A DNA stretch of 5,499 nucleotides, taken from assembly GCA_005223085.1 (NCBI GenBank), contig NJBP01000084.1, positions 1-5,499 of the forward strand. Direction: 5' to 3'. Below are positions 1 to 5,499 of the stretch, piece by piece. Origin of the DNA: Candidatus Aerophobetes bacterium Ae_b3b. GTDB lineage: Bacteria; Aerophobota; Aerophobia; Aerophobales; AE-B3A. A program made the position numbers and the translations under genes. The notes below the pieces were generated by a model that saw nothing but the letters and a program-made list of their open reading frames with translations, was not told where the DNA came from and made no database searches. The stretch's first letter is position 1. Every line of letters begins with the position of its first letter.

Positions 1-546
1 TTAAAAAGAGAACGTGGAAAAACTCCTTATGTTGCTCAAAGAAAATTAGAACATCGTGTAGGAATTATCTCCAGTTTTACGGAAGACATGATAGCTAAAG
101 GCTTAAAACCGAGCACCAAAATTCTCTCCCTCTGTTATAAAAATCCTTCCAAGATTGTGGCAAAATATTTAAAAACTGCTCCCAATGAAAAGGTAGTTTT
201 TTTAAAAAGACTGCGGTTTGTAAATGATGAACCTATCTTTATTAGCAGTAGTTATATTCTTAAACATCTTGTTCCCGGTCTTGTAGAAAAAGGACTATCC
301 AGCGAATCGTTATATCAAACTTTTGAAAAGGATTATGGAATAACTCTTTCCGAAACAGATGAGACAATACAAGCTGTAGTTGCAGGAAAGAAGGAAGCGG
401 AATTATTACATATTCCTGTTAATTCTCCGGTCCTTTTAGTGCATCGAATTGTTAAAGATGATAAAGGACTGACAGTTGAGTATAACACTGCTATTTCCAG
501 AGGAGATAAATTTAAATACCGCACTATACTAAGAGGTAGAGGGTAA
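1..546 (+). CDS. GntR/HutC-family transcriptional regulator, C-terminal part (UTRA domain)
   Basis: This reading frame is open from base 1, so the gene starts left of the window; 181 residues and a TAA stop are visible. The first ATG, at 88, lies inside the conserved linker and is not the true start. Residues 3-12 (RERGKTPYVA) match the end of the winged helix of GntR proteins, usually G-K-G-T-F/Y-V. They are followed by the typical HutC linker with SFTEDM (about residues 25-30) and GLKPSTKI. The rest, about residues 33-178, is a UTRA fold, which in this family binds a small effector, often a sugar phosphate, and changes operator affinity. Seen features include an FLKRLRFVNDEP segment and the closing YNTAISRGDKFKYR block. 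The recognition helix is outside the window. It precedes a sugar ABC transporter on the same strand, so it is probably the local regulator, usually a repressor; the effector cannot be deduced. Confidence 0.9.
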   Translation, partial: LKRERGKTPYVAQRKLEHRVGIISSFTEDMIAKGLKPSTKILSLCYKNPSKIVAKYLKTAPNEKVVFLKRLRFVNDEPIFISSSYILKHLVPGLVEKGLSSESLYQTFEKDYGITLSETDETIQAVVAGKKEAELLHIPVNSPVLLVHRIVKDDKGLTVEYNTAISRGDKFKYRTILRGRG

Positions 547-646
547 CTTTTGTCTTAAAGTAAGATTAGGAAATAGGCACAAAAAGATGAGAGAAAGGGG
601 GTGGTGATAATAATCATAAAAGAGGGTCGTTTAGTGGTTAGAAATT

Positions 647-653
647 AAGGAGG
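647..653 (+). promoter_or_regulatory. Strong Shine-Dalgarno site of the sugar-binding protein gene
   Basis: AAGGAGG lies five bases before the ATG at 659. It is a near-perfect anti-16S match and the strongest ribosome binding site in the window, which fits the high abundance needed for a binding protein. The 112-bp gap between the regulator and this gene should hold the promoter and regulator operator if the gene is transcribed separately. I could not identify a convincing -35/-10 pair or a clear GntR palindrome there. Confidence 0.8.
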
Positions 654-658
654 AAAAA

Positions 659-2038
659 ATGAAGAGTAAAGTTGTCAAATTGTGTCTGCGTAGTGTTATG
701 TTCTTGGTAGCGATTTCTCTATTAAGTGGAACTTTTGCTTGCCTACAAGCGGAAGAGATAAATTGGGGAAAAGAACTGAAAAATTGGGAAGGAAGAGAAT
801 TAAGAATAATAATGATCGCGGATCCCTGGGTTGATGCTTTTGCGGTGATTAATCCTGAGTTTGAGAAATTAACTGGAGCTAGGGTTACGGTTGACGCCTA
901 CCCATATGATGGGACCCATGAAAAACAAATTATGGTAGGTGCAGGACGTTCTACTGACTATGATGTGATCGTTCTAGACTGTCCTTGGGTGGGCGAATTC
1001 GCTGAAGTAGGATATGTGGAAGATCTCACACCCTATATGAAAGCTTCTAATCCCGAAGTGGTAGCTTGGGATGATTATCTGGAAGCTTATAAAACAGTTG
1101 CTACCTGGAAAGGAGAGATTACAGGTATGCCATTTGGAGCATATCACGTTCTGTTTCACTACAGGAAAGATTTATTTGGTGAAGCAGGTTTTACTCCTCC
1201 CAAGACCTTGGAAGAATGGAAAAAAATTGCAGCTTACTTCACCAACAATCCAAAATATCCAGGCCTTTATGGAACTGCACTAAATTATTTCCGTGGTGCA
1301 CCTATTGGTCAGGCTTGGTTTGAGTATATCTGGAACGTTGGTGGAAAACCTTTCGAAAGTAACTATCCAGGCTCCCCCGATCCCTATGCTGATATGACTC
1401 CTAAGATTAATTCCCCTGAAGGAAGAGAAGTGGTACAACTGTTTATTGATATGGTCAAATATGGACCTCCAGGGGTAACCTCATATGCTTGGGATGAAAG
1501 AGCAACAGCTTTTGCTATGGGGAAAATAGCTACGGTGAGTTGCTGGTCAGCGAGAACTCCCTTATTCGTAGACCCAGCTCGATCAGAAATTACTGATAAG
1601 TTCGCCACTGCTGTAGTTCCTCCCAAAAAAGGAGTTAAGTCCGTTCCTCCGCTTGGTGGATGGGTGATGGGTATAAATAAATTCGGTGTTCAAAAAGATC
1701 TCGCTTGGGATTATATTAAGTGGTTCACTAGCATTCCGATACACAAAAAATTTATGAAAGCAAAACCCGTAGGAGGCCCACCCAGTAGATACTCGGCAAT
1801 GTTGGATCCTGAGCTAAACAAAATGTTCCCTTGGTATAAGAGCATATACGAATCAGCTAAACTTACCTATGAGGACTGCCGACCAAGAATCCCAGAAAGT
1901 TTTGAGATTATTGATACCATAGGGCTGTATACCTCTAAAGCGGTAGGTGGTGAGTTAACTGCAGAAAAAGCTATGGAGGAAGCGGAGAAGAAGATTAAGA
2001 GTGTTTTGGCAACGGGCGGATATTATATTCGGGAATAA
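659..2038 (+). CDS. Extracellular sugar-binding protein of an ABC transporter (family 1 SBP)
   Basis: This 459-residue protein has the usual length of a family 1 solute-binding protein (MalE/UgpB-like). It captures a sugar outside the inner membrane and delivers it to the two permeases encoded downstream. The N-terminus is a Sec signal: basic residues K2, K4, K7 and R11, a hydrophobic core at about 13-27, and a probable cleavage after A31 (LQA before EE). C28 is not in a good lipobox (T-F-A-C), so a soluble periplasmic form is likelier than a lipoprotein. The mature part opens with a beta-strand segment LRIIMIADPW, then INPEFEKLTGARVTVD, a canonical SBP lobe I start. STDYDVIVLDCPWVGEFAE is the conserved hinge-proximal block. 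GGWVMGINKFG and AWDYIKWF match the usual C-terminal lobe. The start is set by the AAGGAGG site. Many aromatic residues fit carbohydrate binding, but the ligand is not predictable. Confidence 0.95.
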   Translation: MKSKVVKLCLRSVMFLVAISLLSGTFACLQAEEINWGKELKNWEGRELRIIMIADPWVDAFAVINPEFEKLTGARVTVDAYPYDGTHEKQIMVGAGRSTDYDVIVLDCPWVGEFAEVGYVEDLTPYMKASNPEVVAWDDYLEAYKTVATWKGEITGMPFGAYHVLFHYRKDLFGEAGFTPPKTLEEWKKIAAYFTNNPKYPGLYGTALNYFRGAPIGQAWFEYIWNVGGKPFESNYPGSPDPYADMTPKINSPEGREVVQLFIDMVKYGPPGVTSYAWDERATAFAMGKIATVSCWSARTPLFVDPARSEITDKFATAVVPPKKGVKSVPPLGGWVMGINKFGVQKDLAWDYIKWFTSIPIHKKFMKAKPVGGPPSRYSAMLDPELNKMFPWYKSIYESAKLTYEDCRPRIPESFEIIDTIGLYTSKAVGGELTAEKAMEEAEKKIKSVLATGGYYIRE

Positions 2039-2077
2039 CGAATAAAAGCTGGTAGATAATGAATAAAAGCTGGCTGA
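2036..2077 (+). repeat. 21-bp imperfect tandem duplication at the end of the binding-protein gene
   Basis: Positions 2036-2056 and 2057-2077 are two adjacent copies of a 21-base unit that agree at 18 of 21 positions; the core GAATAAAAGCTGG is identical (2040-2052 and 2061-2073). The first copy starts with the TAA stop codon of the binding-protein gene, and the duplicate supplies a second TAA. The second copy forms most of the 5' arm of the following terminator. AAAAGCTG of the first copy could also pair with the 3' arm, giving a second possible but weaker fold. The simplest origin is slippage duplication of the upstream half of the terminator. Confidence 0.8.
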
Positions 2078-2110
2078 ACGCTCCATAATCGGTCGTTCAG
2101 TCAGCTTTTT
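2065..2110 (+). terminator. Rho-independent terminator between binding-protein and permease genes
   Basis: The arms AAAAGCTGGCTGAACG (2065-2080) and CGTTCAGTCAGCTTTT (2094-2109) pair along 16 bp with a single G-U wobble, around a 13-base loop, and the 3' arm runs into a T tract ending at 2110. The hairpin sits 26 bases after the binding-protein stop and 41 bases before the first permease. In ABC operons a partial terminator or stabilising hairpin here typically raises binding-protein transcript over permease transcript. Whether it ends transcription fully or leaks cannot be told from sequence. The A-rich 5' arm means it might also act on the opposite strand. Confidence 0.9.
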
Positions 2111-2150
2111 GGAATATTTAGTTTGACGAGAGTGGTAGTTATTATTAAAA

Positions 2151-3038
2151 ATGAGTAAAAACGCGAGAGTTATAAAATACGTTTTTGTTTTACCTGCAAT
2201 TATTTATCTAATTTTACTCACAATTTATCCTCTAATATACTCTCTTAAGATAAGTGTTACTACTTTAAACATAGCAAGGCCCTACCCACCCCAATATATA
2301 GGTCTTAGTAATTTTGTAGAATTACTAAAGGATTCTATATTTCTTACTGCAATGAAAAATACCTTTTTTCTTACAGTCCTTAGCATTTGTGCAGAATTTA
2401 TCTTGGGGTTTATTATAGCAAGATTTTTTTTTATGGGAGCAAACCTTAAACTTAAAGGTGTAGGTTTATTGAGAACTATTTATATGTTGCCGATGATGGT
2501 TACACCCCTAGTTTTTGGATTGATATGGCTTTACATATTTAATCCTACCTTGGGAGTAGCTAACTATCTTTTGAGTCTTTTGGGTTTTCCACCTATATCA
2601 TGGTTTGGAAGCACTAATATAGCTTTATATTCTATTGTTCTGATTAACGTATGGGAATGGACACCGTTTATGATGTTACTATGTCTTGCTGGTCTTTCAA
2701 CTATTCCCCCTGAGTTATTTGAGGTAGCAAGAATTGATGGAGCTGGCTGGCATCAAAGTATAGCTTTTATAGAATTACCCTTGGTAAGGCGAGTTATACT
2801 TATTGGATTAATGATAAGGATCATGGATAATTTCAGACTGTTTGACTTAGTTTATGTAACAACCGGTGGTGGGCCGGGAAGTTCCACAGAGACTCTTAGT
2901 ATGTTTACCTACAGACAATCTTTTATGTTTTTTAATGTAGGCTATGGAGCCGCTGCCTCGATCATAATTCTCATTTTAGGAATTATCCTTGCCCAGATAC
3001 TTATAAAGTCTGTGTGGGGTAAAGAAGAATATGCGTAA
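2151..3038 (+). CDS. Sugar ABC transporter permease, MalF/UgpA type
   Basis: This is one of two inner-membrane subunits forming the sugar channel; 295 residues is the common length for the short MalF/UgpA type without the extra MalF periplasmic loop. Six membrane segments are visible, at about residues 9-31, 70-94, 107-130, 156-180, 212-226 (least clear) and 265-288. The cytoplasmic EAA loop, which docks on the ATPase, starts at E191 (EVARIDGAGW) and ends with ELP at 208-210, the conserved spacing. The segment VTTGGGPGSSTETLS (about 236-250) is a hallmark of this subfamily. ATG 2151 is the most upstream start possible, because an in-frame TAG lies at 2136-2138. It has no good Shine-Dalgarno: the nearest purine run, GAGAGTGG (2128-2135), is too far away. 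The gene follows the terminator and overlaps the next permease by 8 bp. No ATPase gene is present, so a shared MsmX/UgpC-type ATPase is expected elsewhere. Confidence 0.95.
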   Translation: MSKNARVIKYVFVLPAIIYLILLTIYPLIYSLKISVTTLNIARPYPPQYIGLSNFVELLKDSIFLTAMKNTFFLTVLSICAEFILGFIIARFFFMGANLKLKGVGLLRTIYMLPMMVTPLVFGLIWLYIFNPTLGVANYLLSLLGFPPISWFGSTNIALYSIVLINVWEWTPFMMLLCLAGLSTIPPELFEVARIDGAGWHQSIAFIELPLVRRVILIGLMIRIMDNFRLFDLVYVTTGGGPGSSTETLSMFTYRQSFMFFNVGYGAAASIIILILGIILAQILIKSVWGKEEYA

Positions 3039-3861
3039 AAGAGAAATTAAGACAACTCTATTGTATGTTGTTCTAATATTGATAACGTTTCTCAGTATCT
3101 CTCCATTAATATGGATATTTTTGACTGCTTTTAAGATTCGTAGAGAGATATTCGCTATCCCACCGGTATGGATACCAAAACTTCCAACTTTAAATAACTT
3201 TATCAGCATCTTTACAGGAGGATTTTCTCGTACTCCTTTTATTTACAACTCTATAATTATTAGCTTATCCACCACTCTGTTAGCTATGGTAATTGCCACC
3301 ATGGCAGCATATGGCTTTGCCAAATTTAGAGTTCCTCGTAGTAAAGATATCGAATTCTGGATTCTTAGTACCCGAATGATGCCCCCTATTGCTGTAGTTA
3401 TCCCTCTTTTTCTGCTCTTCAGAAATGTTGGTCTTCTTGATACCAAAAGAGGCTTAATAATGGTGTATATAGCTTTTAACCTACCTTTTGCCATATGGAT
3501 GATGAGCATTTTTTTTAGACAACTTCCAAGAGAGATTGAGGAAGCTGCGGTAATTGATGGATGCTCAACATTTAGTCTTTTACGTTATATTAGTTTGCCA
3601 CTTGTTGCACCTGGTTTAGCCGTTGTTGCCATATTTACCTTTTATTTTACTTGGAATGAGCTTTTATTTGCATTGATTCTTACCGGTAGAGTAGCAAAGA
3701 CCTTCCCGGTTTCCATCTCTGAATTTAGGGGGGTGGTAAATATTAGATGGGGACCCATGGCTGCCTCCTCAATTGTTCATATTGCTCCAGTTATAGTTAT
3801 AACCTTCCTTCTTCAAAAATACATAATAGCTGGATTAACTTTAGGGGCCATTAAGAAATGA
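3031..3861 (+). CDS. Sugar ABC transporter permease, MalG/UgpE type
   Basis: This 276-residue partner permease has the normal MalG/UgpE length. The N-terminal membrane helix spans about residues 8-32, followed by the periplasmic FAIPPVWIPKLPTLNNF block that marks the group. Further helices lie at about 72-95, 108-131, 140-161, 192-217 and 246-262. The EAA loop is textbook: EAAVIDGCST (171-180) followed by SLP at 188-190. The C-terminus QKYIIAGLTLGAIKK is the usual family ending, so the gene is complete. Its start overlaps the end of the upstream permease by 8 bp (ATGCGTAA), which implies translational coupling; no strong ribosome site is seen. Its TGA stop overlaps the ATG of the kinase-like relic (ATGA), the arrangement expected if a kinase once followed in the same operon. 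With the upstream permease it forms the heterodimeric channel for the binding protein at 659-2038. Confidence 0.95.
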   Translation: MRKREIKTTLLYVVLILITFLSISPLIWIFLTAFKIRREIFAIPPVWIPKLPTLNNFISIFTGGFSRTPFIYNSIIISLSTTLLAMVIATMAAYGFAKFRVPRSKDIEFWILSTRMMPPIAVVIPLFLLFRNVGLLDTKRGLIMVYIAFNLPFAIWMMSIFFRQLPREIEEAAVIDGCSTFSLLRYISLPLVAPGLAVVAIFTFYFTWNELLFALILTGRVAKTFPVSISEFRGVVNIRWGPMAASSIVHIAPVIVITFLLQKYIIAGLTLGAIKK

Positions 3862-4013
3862 TCTTCCCCAAGACAAAATTCAATCCACCCTATTTTATGG
3901 GAATCGACGGTGGTACAGAAAGCATCTTCCATGATCATTCTCGAGGTGGATGGCCAAGAGAATTCTATAGGGAAATTGGTCTTTCAGAACTTCTCGGAAA
4001 ATTTTCTCTTTAA
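3858..4013 (+). pseudogene. Relic of an FGGY-family carbohydrate kinase, apparently internally deleted
   Basis: A 51-codon ORF starts at ATG 3858, sharing ATGA with the preceding stop, and ends at TAA 4011-4013; an AGGGG run at 3843-3847 may serve as ribosome site. Residues 12-23 (YFMGIDGGTESI) match the first ATP-binding strand of FGGY sugar kinases (GIDGGTES, normally continuing R-A-G-x-F-D). Here it switches instead to HDHSRGGWPREFYREIGL and SELLGKF (residues 25-49). That pattern, W-P plus E-x-x-x-I-G-L-x-x-L-L-x-K, resembles the segment about 200 residues into such kinases that precedes the second domain. An intact kinase has about 450-530 residues, so the most economical reading is an in-frame internal deletion plus loss of the C-terminal part. 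The product cannot be an active kinase. The N-terminal motif is clear; assignment of the second segment is from remembered family patterns and is less certain. A new small protein is possible but less likely. Confidence 0.65.
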
Positions 4014-4096
4014 ATTCAATGTTAAATGTATAAAAGTGAGCTATTGACCCTTTCCTCTAAACAAAATTCCCCATTTATCTATATTTTAGATCACAG

Positions 4097-4122
4097 AAAG
4101 ACGCCATTTTGGCGTCTTTTTT
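4097..4122 (+). terminator. Rho-independent terminator closing the sugar locus, probably bidirectional
   Basis: AAAGACGCC (4097-4105) and GGCGTCTTT (4111-4119) form a perfect 9-bp stem around an ATTTT loop, and the 3' arm is part of a run of six T's ending at 4122. This is a classic intrinsic terminator for + strand transcripts coming through the permeases and the kinase relic. On the - strand the same hairpin ends in only TTTCTG, a weaker tail. However, the stop of the - strand relic (4125-4127) lies just before it, so it may serve both convergent units. Confidence 0.9.
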
Positions 4123-4124
4123 AC

Positions 4125-4314
4125 TTACTGGACATTTCCCAAAAATTCATATAGTTTTTCCCAGGATGCTGAATTAAAGGGGAACTCCCAATTCATCCAC
4201 CTCTTGACAATTTGTATCTCTTATTGTTTTCAAAAGAGATCGTATCTTAAAGTTGATTTTATGAAGGTGGGCCAGATCTGGTTGAAATCTAGCATATTCT
4301 TCTGCTAGCTTTCT
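4125..4314 (-). pseudogene. Frameshifted C-terminal gene relic, unknown family
   Basis: On the - strand a frame without start codon runs from 4314 to a TAA at 4174-4176. It encodes a protein-like sequence beginning RKLAEEYARFQPDLAHLHK and ending QEVDELGVPL. If one base is skipped in the CCCC run at 4179-4182, the frame continues as PFNSASWEKLYEFLGNVQ to a TAA at 4125-4127. The joined product is about 63 residues, mixed helical and charged, with plausible composition on both sides of the shift. Its stop sits three bases before the terminator hairpin, as expected for a real gene end. A stop codon (4315-4317) precedes the frame and there is no ATG, so the 5' part is missing or further broken. 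It lies 19 bases after the oxidoreductase gene. I do not recognise the family; it does not look like an oxidoreductase gamma subunit or a common transposase end. A spurious ORF remains possible. Confidence 0.4.
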
Positions 4315-4333
4315 TCAAGGAGGGCATTGAAAA

Positions 4334-5095
4334 CTATACTGAGAGGCTAGCTTCGTCTTTTATTACTCCCAGAGGATAGGAGGGAATCATCTTTTCTTCC
4401 ATCCATTTGAGAGAATCAAGAGGTGAGAGTCTCCAGCAGGTAGGGCAGGGGGAAAGAATTTCTACCAGAGCGAATTTTTCTCGCTCGATCTGGACACCAA
4501 ATCCTTTCTTAATGGCTTTCTTTGTCTTTCTTATATTAACCGGACTATTCACAGCTACTCTTTCTAAATAAGCCGCTCCCGGTAAGGATGAGAGCAGCTC
4601 ACACACCTTTAAAGGGTAGCCCGCCTCCTTAACCTCCCTACCAAAGGGAGTGGTAGTGGTCTTCTGGCCTATGAGAGTAGTAGGGGCCATCTGTCCACCG
4701 GTCATCCCATAGGTGGCATTATTGATAAAGATCGTCGTAAAAGCCTCGCCTCGGGAGGCAGCATGCACAATCTCGGCTGTTCCTATGGAAGCTAGATCCC
4801 CATCTCCCTGGTAAGTAAAGACAATCTTGTCGGGACGAACTCTTTTTATCCCGGTGGCTACGGCGGGAGCTCTTCCATGAGCTACTTCTATCATATCAAA
4901 ATCAAAATAATTGTAGGCCACTACTGAGCAGCCCACCGGACAGACACCGATTGTTTTTTCTTGGATCCCCAGCTCATCTATTACCTCACAAATCAGCCGA
5001 TGTACTATCCCGTGACCACATCCCGGGCAGTAATGCAGAGGGTTATCCCTCATAGATTTTGGTTTTCTAAATTTTTTCTCGCTTATCTTTCCCAT
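4334..5095 (-). CDS. 2-oxoacid:ferredoxin oxidoreductase, beta (thiamine pyrophosphate) subunit, KorB/VorB-like
   Basis: This 253-residue cytoplasmic subunit would bind thiamine pyrophosphate. With an alpha subunit it would carry out CoA-dependent oxidative decarboxylation of a 2-oxoacid, or the reverse, passing electrons to ferredoxin. The TPP/Mg site is explicit: GDGD at 97-100 and NN at 125-126, within NNATYGMTGGQMAPTT (125-140), typical of KorB/VorB proteins. CPGCGHG (23-29) gives the first two iron-sulfur cysteines, C23 and C26. By family pattern C56 in PVGCS and C217 in SPCPTC are the likely other [4Fe-4S] ligands; C52 and C220 are extra. Length is normal and all key residues are present. 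The start at 5095 is the only upstream choice, since an in-frame stop precedes it. It overlaps the end of the lptE-like gene by 13 bp, with a purine run right against the ATG, so coupled translation is likely. No alpha, gamma or ferredoxin subunit gene adjoins it. The 2-oxoacid (oxoglutarate, branched-chain or other) cannot be decided. Confidence 0.93.
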   Translation of the reverse strand: MGKISEKKFRKPKSMRDNPLHYCPGCGHGIVHRLICEVIDELGIQEKTIGVCPVGCSVVAYNYFDFDMIEVAHGRAPAVATGIKRVRPDKIVFTYQGDGDLASIGTAEIVHAASRGEAFTTIFINNATYGMTGGQMAPTTLIGQKTTTTPFGREVKEAGYPLKVCELLSSLPGAAYLERVAVNSPVNIRKTKKAIKKGFGVQIEREKFALVEILSPCPTCWRLSPLDSLKWMEEKMIPSYPLGVIKDEASLSV

Positions 5096-5499
5096 CCTTC
5101 CATAACTAGATTAACCAGATCTTTCGCAATTTTTCTACCGGTTTCCCTGACAGCATCACTTTCAGTTTGCACCTCTCCTCCTTCTGTGGGAGTATAAGTT
5201 GTCGCTTCTTCTACTTTCTTCTCCCACAAAGCCTTTCCATCCTTAGTGGGAATCAGAGCCACGGAGATCTCTAGCCTTACCCGGTATTCTGTCAAATCCA
5301 TGGATACCTCGGACAAGGTTTCTTTTAAATATTGAGTGATCTTTCCTCTTAATATCAAATCAGCCTCTTTTTCTCCTACCACCTTCAGCCTACCGTCAAG
5401 AAGAAATTGCTCAACTACTGAGTTAGTAAGGGTCTCTGCCAGTCCATACTGGAAGGTCTGATTATCGAAGGTAGGTATGGCAATTTTCGAGACTGCGGC
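5083..5499 (-). CDS. lptE: LPS-assembly lipoprotein LptE-like protein, 5' end outside the window
   Basis: The - strand frame is open through the right edge, so the gene starts beyond 5499; 138 residues and the TAA at 5083-5085 are visible. A GTG at 5380-5382 is internal, because the conserved family sequence continues upstream of it. Near the edge IAIPTFDNQTF is the signature first strand of LptE/RlpB proteins. It is followed by LTNSVVEQFLLDGRLKVV, then the ADLILRGKITQYL strand, the YRVRLEISVAL strand and GKALWEKKVEE. A C-terminal helix (about 109-137, ending LVNLVMEGWER) completes the two-layer alpha/beta fold. LptE is an outer-membrane lipoprotein that plugs the LptD barrel and helps insert lipopolysaccharide, so this gene implies an LPS-type outer membrane. 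The lipobox is not visible. It overlaps the oxidoreductase beta gene by 13 bp, an unusual pairing suggesting one transcript. Confidence 0.88.
   Translation of the reverse strand, partial: AAVSKIAIPTFDNQTFQYGLAETLTNSVVEQFLLDGRLKVVGEKEADLILRGKITQYLKETLSEVSMDLTEYRVRLEISVALIPTKDGKALWEKKVEEATTYTPTEGGEVQTESDAVRETGRKIAKDLVNLVMEGWER

Larger units (their letters stand above)
4014..4333. other. Convergent intergenic region without an intact gene
   Basis: This 320-base stretch separates the + strand sugar locus from the - strand lptE/oxidoreductase unit. 4014-4096 is AT-rich with no coding or promoter signal I can support; kinase similarity does not resume in any frame. 4097-4122 is a terminator. 4125-4314 holds a frameshifted coding relic on the - strand. 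A TTGACA hexamer at 4204-4209 (+) has no good -10 partner and drives nothing visible. The + strand purine run AAGGAGGG at 4317-4324 is followed only by a seven-codon frame from TTG 4327. No tRNA-like cloverleaf, transposon end or CRISPR repeat is visible. Confidence 0.7.

Noticed and set aside
549-577. TTGTCT followed by AT-rich sequence as a promoter of the binding-protein gene.
   Set aside because: No -10 hexamer at acceptable spacing resembles TATAAT.
605-616. Small inverted repeat TGAT-AATA-ATCA as a GntR operator candidate.
   Set aside because: Only four-base arms in an AT-rich stretch, and the regulator's recognition helix is not in the window, so no operator can be argued.
601-648. 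Possible 15-codon leader ORF (GTG 601 to TAA 646-648) after a G-rich run, its stop overlapping the Shine-Dalgarno of the binding-protein gene.
   Set aside because: Too short and low in complexity, with a GTG start and the purine run directly against it; nothing but position supports translation.
1384-1626. An 80-codon - strand frame inside the binding-protein gene, with similar antisense frames in the permeases.
   Set aside because: These are shadows of strongly conserved + strand genes, without ribosome sites or recognisable motifs.
4204-4232. Consensus TTGACA on the + strand as a promoter.
   Set aside because: The hexamers 15-18 bases downstream are poor, and no + strand gene follows, only the 3' ends of - strand genes.
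4961-5197. A 78-codon + strand frame opposite the beta subunit and lptE-like genes.
   Set aside because: It is antisense to two clearly conserved proteins and its translation has no domain-like pattern.
1-5499. Search for a CRISPR array, tRNA, rRNA, riboswitch, toxin-antitoxin pair, insertion-sequence ends or phage genes.
   Set aside because: No regularly spaced repeats, cloverleaf, conserved riboswitch core, transposase or terminal inverted repeats could be supported by eye.

Overview
The window looks like a piece of a moderately AT-rich chromosome from an anaerobic diderm (Gram-negative-type) bacterium. The envelope evidence is an LptE-type lipopolysaccharide-assembly lipoprotein gene at the right end. 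The anaerobe evidence is a ferredoxin-linked 2-oxoacid oxidoreductase beta subunit. A sugar ABC uptake locus in an LPS-bearing, ferredoxin-using anaerobe would suit lineages such as Atribacterota, but this taxonomic guess is inference only.

Left and centre, + strand (1-4122): a carbohydrate-uptake locus. It begins with the C-terminal part of a GntR/HutC-type regulator with a UTRA effector domain, cut by the window edge. A sugar-binding protein with a strong Shine-Dalgarno sequence follows. Next come a 21-bp tandem duplication and a strong rho-independent terminator, then two overlapping MalF/MalG-type permease genes. A 51-codon ORF overlapping the last permease stop has the start of an FGGY sugar kinase fused in frame to what looks like a mid-protein kinase segment, so it is most simply an internally deleted kinase relic. 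A second hairpin terminator closes the locus. No ABC ATPase gene lies in the window, so the transporter must use an ATPase encoded elsewhere.

Right, - strand (5499-4125): a convergent unit. An lptE-like gene (5' end outside the window) overlaps by 13 bp the start of a complete thiamine-pyrophosphate beta subunit of a 2-oxoacid:ferredoxin oxidoreductase. Neither the alpha nor the gamma subunit is adjacent within the window. After the beta subunit comes a short frameshifted coding relic of unknown identity, whose stop abuts the shared terminator hairpin.

Working model: the regulator senses a sugar or sugar derivative and controls uptake by the binding protein and permeases. The intercistronic terminator would make the binding protein more abundant than the membrane subunits. 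The kinase that would have phosphorylated the imported sugar has been lost here. I see no CRISPR array, tRNA, rRNA or intact mobile element, and no convincing previously undescribed system. The most unusual parts are the two gene relics facing each other around the terminator and the orphan oxidoreductase beta subunit behind lptE.
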